From Archegozetes longisetosus (Eukaryota; Arthropoda; Arachnida; Sarcoptiformes; Trhypochthoniidae), in the NCBI GenBank assembly GCA_018873245.2, contig JAEMBT020000006.1, forward strand, positions 12,284,387 through 12,348,386: a stretch of 64,000 bases of DNA. Direction: 5' to 3'. Within the stretch, counting starts at the first letter, position 1; each line of letters starts with the position of its first letter. Shown here in pieces: positions 12,418-24,411 of this stretch. The position numbers and the translations under genes were made by a program. The notes under the pieces were generated by a model. It was given only the letters and a program-made list of their open reading frames with translations. It made no database searches and was not told the origin of the DNA.

Positions 12418-13705
12418 CTATTTCAAATTTGTTTCAATATTACTGTACTTACGAAAACTAAAATAAAATTGAGCTTTCATTTTCTAAAACTTATTACTGT
12501 GAGAGATATCGGCCTAAGATTTAACTGAGTAATTTAATTTAGAAATCTTTGACGAACAGTAACTTAAGATTTGTTTTTATATGAAATCAGTGAATCCGCT
12601 TCAATGGTTTTGTTAAACATTCTTAAGACTCATTATCATAAAATAGAAATTAAAATTGCGTTACTTTTAAGTTGAATAAAGAGTTTTTCTATTCTATAGA
12701 AAGCTTAAAAAATCATTAATTATCGAAAATTTGACACTAGTGTTGATTTGTTACAAATCAAGTTATTGTTAGTGAAGTAGTTAGGATAGAAGAACAATTC
12801 AAGTAATTTTATTGTTTAAATTATTTGTCTAGATGATTAATGAATTCATATTGATGATGTCTAATTCCTTGAATTATTTTGAAATTTTAAATCATAGTTA
12901 ATTACTGAATTAATATGAATATTATGTGCATCAATCAAATCCTTATTTATAATTTCTTTTCAACTGATCTTTGAGTAAACTTTAATATTTTAAGTCAAAT
13001 TAAGTACCGGTACTTTTACAATGAAATGGAGAGAATAGATTCTCAAACAACAGAATATCAAATTGAAAAGTCTAGAACCATAATGAATAAAGTTTAAGCG
13101 AGGAAATAAGCAGTATTATCCTCCAAGACTTGTATTGTTTTAAATCACGCTCTCTTGCAATTCAGTTAGCGTTCAAGATGGTAATGAATTTCATTTCATT
13201 TAACACTTTCATACAATACTTATCACAATCATAACTAAATTTAAAAAAAGCTCTAACAAAAAGCGCAAGATGTTACTAAGTAAGTAATCGAATCATGTTT
13301 TCGAGTAGTTAATGATTGAGAAATTATTTCTAAAAATTAATTACTTGAATCGAAGAATCACTTAATAGGTCGTTCTGAAAAGCTATTGTTTGAACATTGA
13401 TTTCGAACGCTATTACTCGTAAATTGTTACTGATTACTATTGAATCTAGTTCTTAAATTCAAACTTGTAGCTGTGTATTGAGCATATGAACTGTCAATCA
13501 CCATCATCAATCAGATAAAACAATTAATTCATATTTTCAGCTGTTCTATGAAATCAAACTTCTTAATTGTAAATACTATTGCTTTATAAAACCATCAGTC
13601 AAATAACAAATCAGTCTCAAGCTTTGTAAACAGATTAATGATCTGAGAATCGATATGATCAACCAATTTAATTATTATTTAAAAGATATTTATTTGGTGA
13701 AATCA

Positions 13706-13714
13706 TATAAAAGG
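13706..13714 (+). promoter_or_regulatory. TATA box of family B gene (left arm)
   Basis: TATAAAAGG stands about 60 bases before the ATG at 13767. It is kept in the mirror copy (34544-34552) and has a counterpart before the paralogue at 49683. Confidence 0.6.
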
Positions 13715-13766
13715 ATTTGATAGTTTGTAAAATAATTTAACTACAGGAGAATAAATTAAAGAGAAA

Positions 13767-14626
13767 ATGAAGTGGTTTAAAAAATTGAGCCTAACGCTGA
13801 TAATTCTTTTGTTAGGTATGATTGATAAAGGATTAGAGACAAGTGTGACCTGTCCAAAACCACAGGGTGAAAAAGGTAGTATTGCTGGTGTTATTCAATG
13901 TGGCAAAAAAGCTTCAGCAACACTTGATAAGGAATGTAAAGGTATGACAAACTCTATAAATTAATTTATATGACAACATAATTTGTCTCAAACATTCACA
14001 ATACTAGTAGTAGTTTAGATTTTTTGGAAAGTTATTTAACAAATAAAAATAGATGATATATTCAACTATTGTAAATATTTAAAGCTGGTTTAACCAAAGA
14101 GATGTGGGACGATGCGTTTAAGACCTGTGCTAATCCTGGCGTTGAATGCTTGAAAAATAATGAACTAACGGTTAGCATAAAATAATATTGAAGTAGATAT
14201 TGTACTAAAAATTGATCAAACTTTAGAAATGGGTAACACCAGAGGTTGAGACATGTGCACTAAAAGATGGAGTCGGAGCTAATATGCGTGATTTTAAGAA
14301 CCTGTGCGATTCACAAAAGAAAAAGAAGGTACTGATTTGTCTCGCTTTCATTTATTCTCTCATCTTATGAATGCTTCATTTTCTCAAAACAATAATAAAA
14401 GCCAATTTGTTGAGTCCTGAAATCATAGGTTGAATCGTGTGCTATGCAAAAGTTAAATGAACACAAAAAAGATGTTTCAAAACTTAGTAAATGTATACCA
14501 TTCGGTCAAGTTCTATGCGATCGGATCCTTGTAATTATGATTAGACAATTTATATTTTGTTTTATTAATTTAGATTTTGTCTCTTTCTAGGCTTGCATTA
14601 CAGGTTTGATCGAAAAACATAGATAA
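13767..14626 (+). CDS. small secreted Cys-rich protein, family B (left-arm copy), five exons
   Basis: Exons 13767-13941, 14085-14170, 14227-14328, 14429-14530 and 14591-14626 join in frame to 166 residues. The first intron is phase 1 and the rest phase 0. The N-terminus is a signal peptide (MKWFKKLSLTLIILLLGM). The mature part carries about eleven Cys, starting TCPKPQGEKG, QCGKKA and DKECKAGL, and later TCALKD, SCAMQKL and KCIPFGQVLC. The exon structure is the same in the four copies in this window. I do not recognise the family. Secretion, small size, multiple copies and rapid replacement change fit salivary, venom, immune or reproductive proteins; this is inference. A TATA box precedes it. 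The last exon ends earlier (TAA after EKHR) than in the mirror copy, which runs on for KKSGKK. Confidence 0.85.
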
Positions 14627-15048
14627 AAGAGTGGAAAGAAATGAAGTGAATAATTTATTTAATATTGCCATTCAAGTTACTACTGAATTTTTTATCTTAA
14701 ATCAAGTGACCATTCTTGAGGTGGTTTCAATTTAGAAACTTTAATGAAAGGTAATTCAAATCAAATAAAATAAATGAAGCATTGTGTTGATAAGTCCTTA
14801 GACTCCACCAAACTATAAACAGTAAAAAAAGTTGTCATAACATTCTGAAAATATAACCTCTTTCATATCCAATTGCAAAATTCAATCTATTTTGGTTAAT
14901 GATTTTACATTTCATACGTATATCAAAACAACAGTGTCTGACATTTTGATTAAATTTGAAAAACGTGATATTCATGTCTAATTACATATCATTGCAAAAA
15001 AGGGTTAACTGATGATTAATATTTCAATGAGATTAACTCCGTTTTGAT

Positions 15049-15821
15049 CAATGATGAGCGTGCTCGGTGCTTGTGCTCGTGCTCAGACAAAATTTGGTGC
15101 TCAGTGCTCGCGCTCGTGCTCGGCTAAATCGAAGTGCTCGGTGCTCGTATTTTGAAGGTGCTCGAGCACCGAGCACCAACTGAGCACTATGTCCAAATTT
15201 TATGTCTATTTAAAGTATTAATCCTAAACATATGTAATGCAAAATACATTCAAAACGTCAAAAGTAAGATCAAATACCGTTCAAGTATATGCTTAACAAT
15301 AAAAACTGATGTCATTTTGCAATAAAATAAGCGAACTATTTATAAAAGGATGAAAATAATTATTGAACATTAACTTTAAAATTAAATCAAAATTTGTTTA
15401 GATTTGATATTTATATTAAATTCTAACTTTAGTTTCAGGCTCAAAAGGTCGCCAGACGCCACAGTAAATATTGAGCCCTTTAATACTGATTGTAAATCTC
15501 AGGGGGTAGAGGTTTATAAGCAAATGACAGAAAAATCTGATTAAAATCTTTAAAAACTTTCTCATACTTTATAATACATTTATTACTATTACAATTTGTT
15601 AGAATGGCAGTTCTCATACTTTTATTCAATAAAATTATTTATTGTTACATTCAGTTGACATCGTTTTTATTAGTTTTGATGTTAGGACTAAGTGCTCGGT
15701 GCTCGTGCTCGGTGCTCGAGGGTAAGGTGCTCGAGCACGCGCTCATGCTCGGCAAAATTGAAGTGCTCAGTGCTCGTGCTCGCCACCGAGCACCGAATGC
15801 TCGAGCACTGCTCATCATTGT
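15049..15821. mobile_element. non-autonomous element with GTGCTCG-rich inverted ends
   Basis: It begins ATGATGAGCGTGCTCGG and ends CGAGCACTGCTCATCAT, so the termini are inverted. Both terminal 100-150 bases are dense runs of GTGCTCG/CGAGCAC in both orientations, and the centre is ordinary A+T-rich DNA. The G+C content of the ends is far above the background. It starts exactly where the left palindrome arm stops. Subterminal repeats of this sort are typical of hAT-like and related DNA transposons, but I found no matching target duplication and no transposase of its own. Confidence 0.7.
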
Positions 15822-15942
15822 ATATAATGTTACTATATTTTCTGAACAAATAATTTACATTTCGCTAAAGATTTAATATTTGTTTTCAATAAATACTTAA
15901 AATATTTATTATTATATCAATTAATTGCTAACAAACGAATAT

Positions 15943-18525
15943 CATGTCAAATAAACGAACTATTAATGAATCGCCAAAAAAATCAAAGAAGAGATTGACT
16001 TATTTCCAGATCATATGGCTTTCGAAAGATGAATATAAAGATTGGCTGAGAAACGTTGATGACTTCAAAGCTAATTGTATATTATGTAGAACTCAATTCA
16101 TAATTAAATACGAAGACATTTGAGCTGTCAATACACACAGAAAATCGAAATCACACGAATCAAATGTAAATTCGGCCAAAATGTCTTCAGCGTTAGGTAA
16201 TTTCATCGCTAAATGTGATTCAAGTGAAATCAAATCTATAGTTGTCTCAGAGGTGTGTCTGGCATATCATTCAGTAAATAATCACTTGAGTTACCGATCG
16301 ACTGACCGTGGTAACAAATTAATTCAGAATTTATTTACTGATTCCAAGATTGCCAAAGGATTACGTTGTGGTCGAATTAAAGTGGAAGCTATAGTGAAGA
16401 ATGTTCTGTCTCCAGCTTCTATCAAATCTCATTTGAATAAAATTAGAGGTAAAGCATTTTCAATAGCAAGCGATTCTTCTTATAAGGGAAACATTAAACT
16501 TTCCAATCGCTATTCAGTATTTTAATAAAACTAATGGGATATGCGATTTCTTACTTGATTTCTACGAAGACTCAAATGAAAAATCTGATGCTATTTATGA
16601 TCAATTAAAGAAATCTTTAGCCAATAATGAGCTGGATCAAAATCAAGTAATTGCTTACAGCGCTGAAAATGCAAATGTAAATTATGGTAATTATCATTCA
16701 ATCTATAAAAACTTCAAGTCAGAAAATAATTTTATAGCAAAAGCGAATTGTAATTGTCATTTAATTCATAATACAGCCAAATATTCCTTAATGAAACTGA
16801 ACTTACGAGGGAAGTTCGGGACTATGTAATAACCGATTTCAAAATTTTTTTTGACATAAATAAAATATCATATGATGTTCGAAAAGGCATATAAAAAAGG
16901 CTGACTACTAGACGCATACTAATTATGACCACCCAAAAAGTGATTTCCTATGGCTTATTACTATTGATTGCCATGTATTTTACCTATCAAAATGTACTCT
17001 AATTCAGTCAAATTACTCAATGGATAGCAATAATATTGTTAACAATGAAAAATTTCAAATCAATTCGAACAAAAAATAATCTGAAATTTCATATCTAAAA
17101 GTAAGTTTCTATATATCAATAGATCTAAATTTTCGTATTTATTTTATCTCTTAAAAAATTTCTTTAGAATCCATTGAATTTAAAAGATATGATAGATCCG
17201 AAAAATTAGAACTTATCGATATATAGAAACTTACTTTTAGGTATGAAATTTCTGATTATCTTTTTTTTGTTCAAATTGATTTGAAATTTTTCATTGTTAG
17301 CAATATTATTGCTATCCATTGAGTAATTTTACTGAATTAGAGTACATTGTGATAGGCAAAATACATGGCAATCAATAGTAATAAGCCATAGGAAATCACT
17401 TTTTGGGTGGTCATAACTAGTATGCGTCTAGCGGTCAGCCCTTTTTTTATATGTCTTTAAGGACATCATATGATATGCTATTTATGTCAAAAATATATTT
17501 TTGAAATCGGTTATTACATAGTCCCGAACTTCCCTCGTTAGATGTGGAAAATCTAATCATCAAAGTATTTGCACGTTTTCCAAATTCTGCAAAGCGTATC
17601 GAATCTCTCAAGTCTTGCTACGATTTCAGTGGAACAGAGTTCCAGAAAATACTAAAACATATCCCTACTCGTTGGCTTTCACTTTTTCCAGCTGTAAAGC
17701 GTTTGTTGAGAAATTCTAGAGAAATTAAAAACCATTTTATAGGAATCGGTACGGATAATTGTCATAAAGTTATAGTTGAATTTGTTCGGGGTGTAAAAAT
17801 AAATGGATTGAATAGTTCTGATCTTTATTTAGAATTTGCTAAACATCTAATGGAAATATTTCACCAGAATTTAGAACTTTTGCGGAGCAATAAAGTCAAT
17901 TCAAGCAATTTATATGACATAATGATGAAGTTGAAAATACAATTGACAAATAGACGCAAACATAAGTTTTTGGCTCTAATATTAATGATTACCTCAAGAG
18001 TATATCTGTTTCTGAACGTGAGACTTTTGAATGTGAAGCATTGGAATGTTATGACAGGGCTCTGGATTATTTAGAAAAACATTTTAATTTTGAATAATCT
18101 ATTTTCAAACATTTTAAAGTCCTTAATTTGGACGAAAAACTTGACTATGAAAATATCAATCAAATCTTGAATGTATTGAATATGAAAGTGAATCGCGACA
18201 AGATGTTCGATGAAATCAGTTTATTCAATCAATTTTTAATGATGTTTAACTCTGAAGATAAAGCTCAGATTTACCAAATTTAACAAAAGTTGTTGAAACT
18301 GTTTATGCAATTCCAATAGCGAATAATTTCATAGAAAGCGTGTTTAGCACAATGAAAAAGGTTTGGAAAGATGGCCGAAGTCGAATAAATGTGGACACAA
18401 TTAAAGCTGAAATATGTACTAAAATTAATTTTCAATGAATTGCTGTGAATTTAAAAATTTTGTACTAAATAACGAAAATCTAATCAAGACCGCAAAAAAT
18501 GATACTAAATATGATAGAAAGTAAT
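15943..18525 (+). pseudogene. dead hAT-superfamily transposase, split by a MITE
   Basis: Starts MSNKRTINESPKKSKK and holds a BED-like zinc finger region (CILCRTQF, then HRKSKSHES). A body with HLIHNTAKYSL and PTRWLSLFPAVKRLL follows, and a C-terminal hAT dimerisation segment (IPIANNFIESVFSTMKKVW, then GRSRINVDTIKAEI). An in-frame stop near 16123 and frame changes near 16500, 17990 and 18090 show that it is inactive. A 732-base MITE (16806-17537) sits in the middle. A further open stretch at 18530-18615 may be the extreme C-terminus. Terminal inverted repeats were not identified. Confidence 0.8.
16806..17537. mobile_element. foldback MITE in the hAT gene, TTA target duplication
   Basis: The terminal repeats start CGAGGGAAGTTCGGGAC and the two arms pair over most of the 732 bases, with a short loop near 17160. 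Direct TTA flanks it (16803-16805 and 17538-17540). Removing element and one TTA rejoins hAT codons AAC-TTA-GAT in frame, proving the insertion. A 3-bp T-A-rich target site suggests the PIF/Harbinger group (family knowledge, not shown here). Confidence 0.92.
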
Positions 18526-18844
18526 GTTCACTTAAAAATTGGCAATAAATTCGATGTTCCGGAATGTCCAGGTAATTATTCAGTTTTTATTGAAAAAATC
18601 AAGGAATTGGCGAAAGAGATGTGGTCAGGCTGCCAACAATAGATATTTCTAGAAAATTTTTCATTGATACGTCAATAGCTCCTGGCCCTATATAAAGGAG
18701 TGAAGAGACTCTTACTCTTCACTTCCCAAACTCTTCAGACTAAGTGATCTCTGAAAGTAACCAACACTTACTGTAATAGTGTATATTCAAAATCCAAAAT
18801 TTTTAATACTTAAATCTTTTATTTTGTATAAACCTTTCTTTTAA

Positions 18845-20827
18845 CCCTTCCAGGTCCGAAATATTTTACATACATGAATGACCAAGATGGGGCAATTTGT
18901 CCACCAATCTAAATCTTAATTAATTTTAATTTTAATGTGATTTTAGTTACAATTCTTTCTTAGATTTGAAGAAATATGACAATCAGATAAATTATTCATA
19001 TCATTTACAATGGTTACATAATATTATTGTCTGCTTTTCTGAATGATTCAAACATACATATTAATTACACTTTTCACACTTTCTTCTTGAACTTCTTTTT
19101 GTTCCAGAAGAGCAAATATGACATCTTCCTTTCTCTTGACTATCAGACGGTTGAGAAGAAGATTTCTCTTCTAAAGACACTATTTTTGACATGTCAGTTA
19201 TAACACTTGAAGGAATTCCTACCAAATTAAGGCTACGACGCTTAACATATGGTGTAACTAATTCAATTGCTAAGCTTTTCAGAAACAATGATCTTTTATT
19301 AGGATTATTCTTCACCCACTCAGGATTTTTCGTTATCCAAATAACGAATGCATTGAGAGCAGCAATGTCAATAAAATTTTCAAAAAGTGCCAAAGTCCAT
19401 CTTCTCGTTGCTCGTCTGCATGTATAATCCTTTACCATCATATCCAATGTATCAACTGATCCCTTCGTGTCATTGTAGGCTAATATCATTTGAGATTTGT
19501 ATTGAAAATTCGCTCCAGCAATTTCATTGTTGCTATGCTCTGTAGATAGCAAAATTACTGCTTTTGACTTCTTCGGCACATAAGAAACAAGTGTCATGTT
19601 GTCAGAGAAGACAAATTTTGATGAAAAAACTTCCTTTTGTTTAGAAGGCAGCATAATTGAAGGAATTTCTCTTCTATTTTTCCTCATTGTTCCCAATAAA
19701 GTAAGATTTCTCTTGAGTAATTCTTGAGCTAAATCAACTCCAGTAAAGAAATTATCCGTTGTTATACCCCGACCAGAAGGTAAACTTTCAGATAAATCCA
19801 AAACAACTCTCTTTCCTTGATTTCTCTCTGCAGTTTCTCCTTTTACAGTGTAGACTTGAAAATTCAATGCATAATGTGTTTCGACATCACACATCATCCA
19901 AATTTTAATTCCATATTTATCAGGTTTATTGCCCATATAAACTCTGAATGGCACTCTTCCTCTGAATCCCATCAATTGTTCATCAATTGTGACATGAAAG
20001 CCAGGACAATAACATTTCTTACAATTGCTCACAAATAAATTATTCACATCTCGGATAGCAGCAAGTTTATCATTTTCTCTCCTCACAAATCTTATAAAAC
20101 GAAGTATTTGTTTGAAACGATTTCTAGACATTGTACCAGCAAATATTGAAATGTGAAATGGTGAATTAGCTTCCCATAGATGATTTACAAGCTGAGATTG
20201 AACTTGCATTACACCACCAGCTATCAATAATCCAAAAAATGCATTGATCTCAATATGATCAATCTCATTCCAGCTATCACCAAAAACACTTTTTCCTTTG
20301 TAATTAGTTTTTCTAATGATTATTTCAATTATCTCATCACTAATGAAAAGATGAAATGCTTCATTTATATCTTTCACATCATTGCTATTGACAGTTAGTC
20401 CTTTATCTTGCTTCACTATGTTGCAACTTTTCCTTCTCTTGTCTTTTGGTGGGTTCTCATTCCAAATTCTCCCATCCTTTGCAACAAATGTTTCGCCAGT
20501 TTCATTGTCACTATCACTTGATAAAGTATCATTCTCTTCATCACAGACTTCATCTTCACCTTCTTCTAATCCTTCAAACTCACTTAGATCACTTTCGCAA
20601 TCACTATTGTCACTCATTTTGATTGTTAAGATTACACTCAGTGAGTGAAAATCGCTTGCAAATCATTTTCATGATTTGTTTATTTTTAAAAAAGATATTG
20701 AATTACAGCAAAGACTATTCAACAAATAATGTCAAAAAGTTTTGTGTGAATTAATGAACGTGTTTGTGATTTAAGATAATTTAAATAAGCTTGGTGGACA
20801 ATTTGTCCCATCTTGGACCTGGAAGGG
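18845..20827 (-). mobile_element. complete piggyBac element with TTAA duplication
   Basis: Bounded by TTAA on both sides (18841-18844 and 20828-20831). The inverted ends are CCCTTCCAGGTCC and GGACCTGGAAGGG, followed inward by a second conserved box (ACAAATTGTCCACC-like) in both ends. At 1983 bases with an undamaged transposase frame, it is young and could be mobile. It landed in the solo LTR 18620-20889. Confidence 0.96.
19061..20617 (-). CDS. piggyBac transposase, intact
   Basis: 518 residues. piggyBac transposases cut and paste DNA at TTAA sites without leaving a footprint. The acidic N-terminus (SDCESDLSEFEGLEEGEDE) is followed by the DDE_Tnp_1_7-type core. The three catalytic Asp can be placed at 212 (HVTIDEQLMGF), 288 (GITTDNFFTG) and 389 (TKGSVDTLD). 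The C-terminal Cys-rich binding domain is present (CHIC at 499-502 and CEKC at 514-517). The ATG opens the frame just inside the right terminal repeat. There are no internal stops or missing motifs, so the enzyme looks functional. It may derive from recent horizontal transfer, as is common for this superfamily; that is inference. Confidence 0.96.
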   Translation of the reverse strand: MSDNSDCESDLSEFEGLEEGEDEVCDEENDTLSSDSDNETGETFVAKDGRIWNENPPKDKRRKSCNIVKQDKGLTVNSNDVKDINEAFHLFISDEIIEIIIRKTNYKGKSVFGDSWNEIDHIEINAFFGLLIAGGVMQVQSQLVNHLWEANSPFHISIFAGTMSRNRFKQILRFIRFVRRENDKLAAIRDVNNLFVSNCKKCYCPGFHVTIDEQLMGFRGRVPFRVYMGNKPDKYGIKIWMMCDVETHYALNFQVYTVKGETAERNQGKRVVLDLSESLPSGRGITTDNFFTGVDLAQELLKRNLTLLGTMRKNRREIPSIMLPSKQKEVFSSKFVFSDNMTLVSYVPKKSKAVILLSTEHSNNEIAGANFQYKSQMILAYNDTKGSVDTLDMMVKDYTCRRATRRWTLALFENFIDIAALNAFVIWITKNPEWVKNNPNKRSLFLKSLAIELVTPYVKRRSLNLVGIPSSVITDMSKIVSLEEKSSSQPSDSQEKGRCHICSSGTKRSSRRKCEKCN

Positions 20828-23800
20828 TTAATAAATAAATTTTGATTTTCTTTAAAACTGTGTGTAAGTTTAAATTGTCAAACTCAGCAGAGAACCAATT
20901 CAAATAAAACCTCTGCAATATTCCTGATACTCCGAAAGAACATCTTTCTCTAAATCTAATTTTGTAAGCTTATCATAAGAACAATCAGGATTGTCAAGTG
21001 TATCAGCGCTATCTGATTTATAGTACACTTCAGTCTCATCATTAGATTCATCACATTCAGAATCTGTACCGGAATTAATTTCAGTATTTAACATTTCAAT
21101 ATCAGCCATATATTTCTCTGGCAATGGATGAGATTTCAAAAATTCATAATTATTTGAATAATAAGATTCCATTAAACGAATATTAACTTTTCTATGAATA
21201 CCAGAATCACGAACACTTTGTAATAAGTATAAACTAGGACTGCATCGCATGATAACAATATATGGCCCTTCATATTTGCTTTGAAACGCTTTATGCTTGT
21301 TGGGATTAATATGTCTATTTCTAATAACTACAAGATCTACTATCAAATAAATAGGCTGTCGATGTTTATCATTATAATTTATTGCAGCTCTAATTTGTTT
21401 GTCTTTTATGCGCTTTCTGACTTTTTCAATTTCCTTTTTATATTTTAACTGGGCTTTATCGCTGAATAAATTTTTGTATTTATCAGTTGTTTTCCTTTTG
21501 TAACCCAACTTCATGTCCAAATAAGTATATGGTCTTTGATTATATAACAGCTCAAATAGACTTATATTGGTAGAAGTATGAATTTTTGTGTTTAAGCTTA
21601 AACGACATGATGGTATTAGCAAATCCCAATCTTTATCACCCACATAACAATAAGATCTAAGATACTATTTGACAACGGCATTTGTCCTCTCGACTAAGCC
21701 TTGACACGAGGGATGAATCCACTCGTATATTTCTGAATCATCGGTGGATGAACTGATATTAATGCTGATACTATTTCACTCAAAAATACTTGGCCGCGAT
21801 CGCTTTGCAAAATGAGAGGCAGCGACTGTCTCGTGATTATATCCTCATATATCAACTTCGCAATATTAAGTGCATCTTGTTTTGGGATAGCACGCATTTC
21901 AACGTATTTTGTTAGATTATCAATTGCAACTACTATATATTTATTGCCCCTAATCGTTTCATGCAAAGGGCCAATAATATCGATTTTACATCAAGAAAAA
22001 GGATTCTCAACTTCCAAAAGTTGACAATTTCCTGGAGGTAATTTACGAGAGATTTCATTCAATTGGCAATCATGACAATTCTTCACATATTTTTCTACAT
22101 CTGCATATATGTTAGGCCAATAATATTTAGGTTTAATTCTGTTATATGTTACATAACAACCATAATGACCACTTAACGGATTATTATGATTCTCTTTCAA
22201 AACATCTAACCTGAATTTTTCAGGTAAATAAATCGCAAAATGATTTTCGCCACCAATTTCAATAACTTTATAAAGTATATGGTCTTCAACACCCAAATAT
22301 AAATTGTCCTTTTCATTAACTTCACCCTTTTTAAAAGATTCAATTACTTCATTTATTTTGCTATCATTTCTCTGTTCAGTAGAAATATCAAATTTTCTAC
22401 TTTTATTGCATTTGAAAATCTTAAATCCAATCTCAGAATTATCAAACTCAGTTCATTTATTATCAATTGGCAAACGAGACAAACAGTCAGCTTGACATGT
22501 ATACTTTGGACCTCTGTATTTGATTTCAAAATCAAAATCACTTAAATACTGTGTCCATCTGAATAATCTACTGTTAACCTTACTAGTATTCCTTATCCAG
22601 CAGATCGCTGAGTGGCCCTTAATCAAAATAAACTTTCTATCTATTAAATAAGATCTAAATTCACATATGGTAAAATATGCAGCAAAATATTCTTTATCGC
22701 TTATTGACTAATTTCTTTGATAACTAGATAATGTTTTAATTGTATAACAAACAAGCTTTTCAGTATTGCCCGGATAAGTCTGACAAAGACAACCTCCTAT
22801 TCCATAGTATGAAGCATCGCTTTTAACAATAATAGGCAAATCATCTCTAAAATGTGCAAGTATTGGGGCTTTGATTAAGGAATTCTTTAACTCGTTAAAA
22901 GCCTTTCTATGTTTATCAGTCCATTCAGATTTAACATTTTTATTTGTCAAGTTATATAACGGTTGTGCAATGACACTACAATGGCTAATATGATCTCTGT
23001 TGAAATTAACACAACCTAAAAACTTTGTAACTGTTTCACATTTCGCGGCTCAGGCATGGCAACAATGGCTTCGACCTTTTTTTCATCCAAACTAATCCCA
23101 TTCTCATCAATTTTAAAACCTAAAAACTTTATTGAATTCATAGCAAACTCACATTTTGAAGCTTTTAATTTCAAATTAAATTTCTTAAATCTTTCAAGAA
23201 CTAATCGCAATCTTATAAGAAATTCTTCAAAATTTTTTTGCAAAAATTATACAGTCATCCACATAATTTATAACTTTTTCCCAACCGAGACCATAGAGTA
23301 CTTTATTTAGAGTTCGAGGGAAACAAGCTGGAGAATTCTTTAAGCCTTGTGCCAAAACTACAAATTGATAATGATCGATGTCGGTAGAAAAAGCTGTCTT
23401 TTCTTGGCTTTCCTCATCTAAAGCAGCTTGAAAAATTCAATGAGTCAAATCAATTTTACCAAAAAATTTATTGCCACTTAAGGCGCTCAATACAGTTTTA
23501 ATTGGGGAATCGGAAAACATCACTTTTGTAAGTGAGTTTAATTTTCTATAATCTAAAACTAAACGGATACCATTTGGCTTAGGACACAACAATATTGGGC
23601 TGTTATAACTTGAAGTTGACTCAACAACTATACCTACATCAATAAAATGTTGTATTTCTTTTCGCATAAATTCATTTTCAATTTTTGACATTCTATAATT
23701 AGGAATATTTATAATTTTGCCATCGGTTTCAATTTTATGTTTAATTATATCGCAATAGCCTACATCTAATGGATGCTTGCTAAATACTGAATCAAATTCT

Positions 23801-23924
23801 TCTAATAATGAGTTTAATTTAAACTTTTGATCAGGACTCAAACTTTCATTAATCTTAAAATTAAAATATTCAGTTTTATCGACAGACAACGTATTATGCT
23901 CAGAATCTAATTCTCTACTAATAT

Positions 23925-24411
23925 TGTAATAACGTCTTAGTTTCTTAATTAGACCTATACCAAAGTACTTTTGTAATAACCTATATTGCTAAATTAATTT
24001 TCATAACTCACCGTATATCTCAACATTTATTACCGATATAAAGATTACTTTTTGTTTGTACAATAGAAATCTTCACATGCTTGTCTCAACTGTACAAGTT
24101 ATGAAGACAGCTGAGAGTAAGCATATTTCAACTCTTAAAACCTACCTAAGTATGTCCTAGTTATACAATCTCCCAATCCTAGCTAAATGTGCTATTGACC
24201 TTAAAAGGTTTAGCCTATCATTGTAAAACATTTTCTAATTTAACCCGCCTATTGTTCCTATAAAATGTCGTGTTTTTCTTAAATTTTTCGCTCTTTCTTC
24301 CAGTGTTAAAATCCTGTGAAATCTTATGTAATTTGTGGTTATGTTAAATAAAGTGCTTATATTTTAAAATTTGATTTCATACACGCTCCTATCAAAGATC
24401 CAGACTTTACA
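23925..24411 (+). mobile_element. solo LTR inside the Gypsy fossil
   Basis: Starts TGTAATAACG, ends GACTTTACA, and is flanked by ATAT on both sides (23921-23924, 24412-24415). It contains a TATA-like CCTATAAAATG and a poly(A) signal (AAATAAAG), giving + orientation, opposite to the host fossil. At 487 bases with no internal region, it is a product of LTR-LTR recombination. The sequence is unlike the LTR at 18.6 kb, so a different family. Confidence 0.85.

Larger units (their letters stand above)
10857..15048 (+). repeat. left arm of a 4.2-kb inverted repeat
   Basis: This stretch is the reverse complement of 33212-37394. The outer limit is set where similarity stops near TATTGAAAGAAGTTTTGC; the inner limit is at AACTCCGTTTTGA. 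Arm lengths are nearly equal (4192 and 4183 bases). Some intergenic stretches, for example 12430-12600 and 13000-13200, show only about one difference per 200 bases by eye. The arm contains one family A gene (-) and one family B gene (+), head to head. The spacer between arms is about 18.2 kb. Confidence 0.95.
18620..20889 (+). mobile_element. solo LTR (Gypsy-like) interrupted by piggyBac
   Basis: Fossil LTR of about 283 bases, apart from the piggyBac inside it. It starts TGTGGTCAGGCTGCC and ends AACTCAGCA, with GAGA directly repeated on both sides (18616-18619 and 20890-20893). A TATA box (CCTATATAAAGG) and a poly(A) signal (AATAAATAAA) support the + orientation. No internal region or partner LTR belongs to it here, so it is a solo LTR. 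It lies at the edge of the larger minus-strand Gypsy fossil. Confidence 0.75.

Noticed and set aside
12418-12480. ATG at 12480 (-) as the start of family A with a 35-base intron
   Set aside because: The intron is too short to be credible and its phase does not fit the next exon; start left unresolved.
15049-15821. GTGCTCG runs as a CRISPR-like or simple satellite array
   Set aside because: Units occur in both orientations without regular spacers, the ends are inverted, and the genome is eukaryotic.
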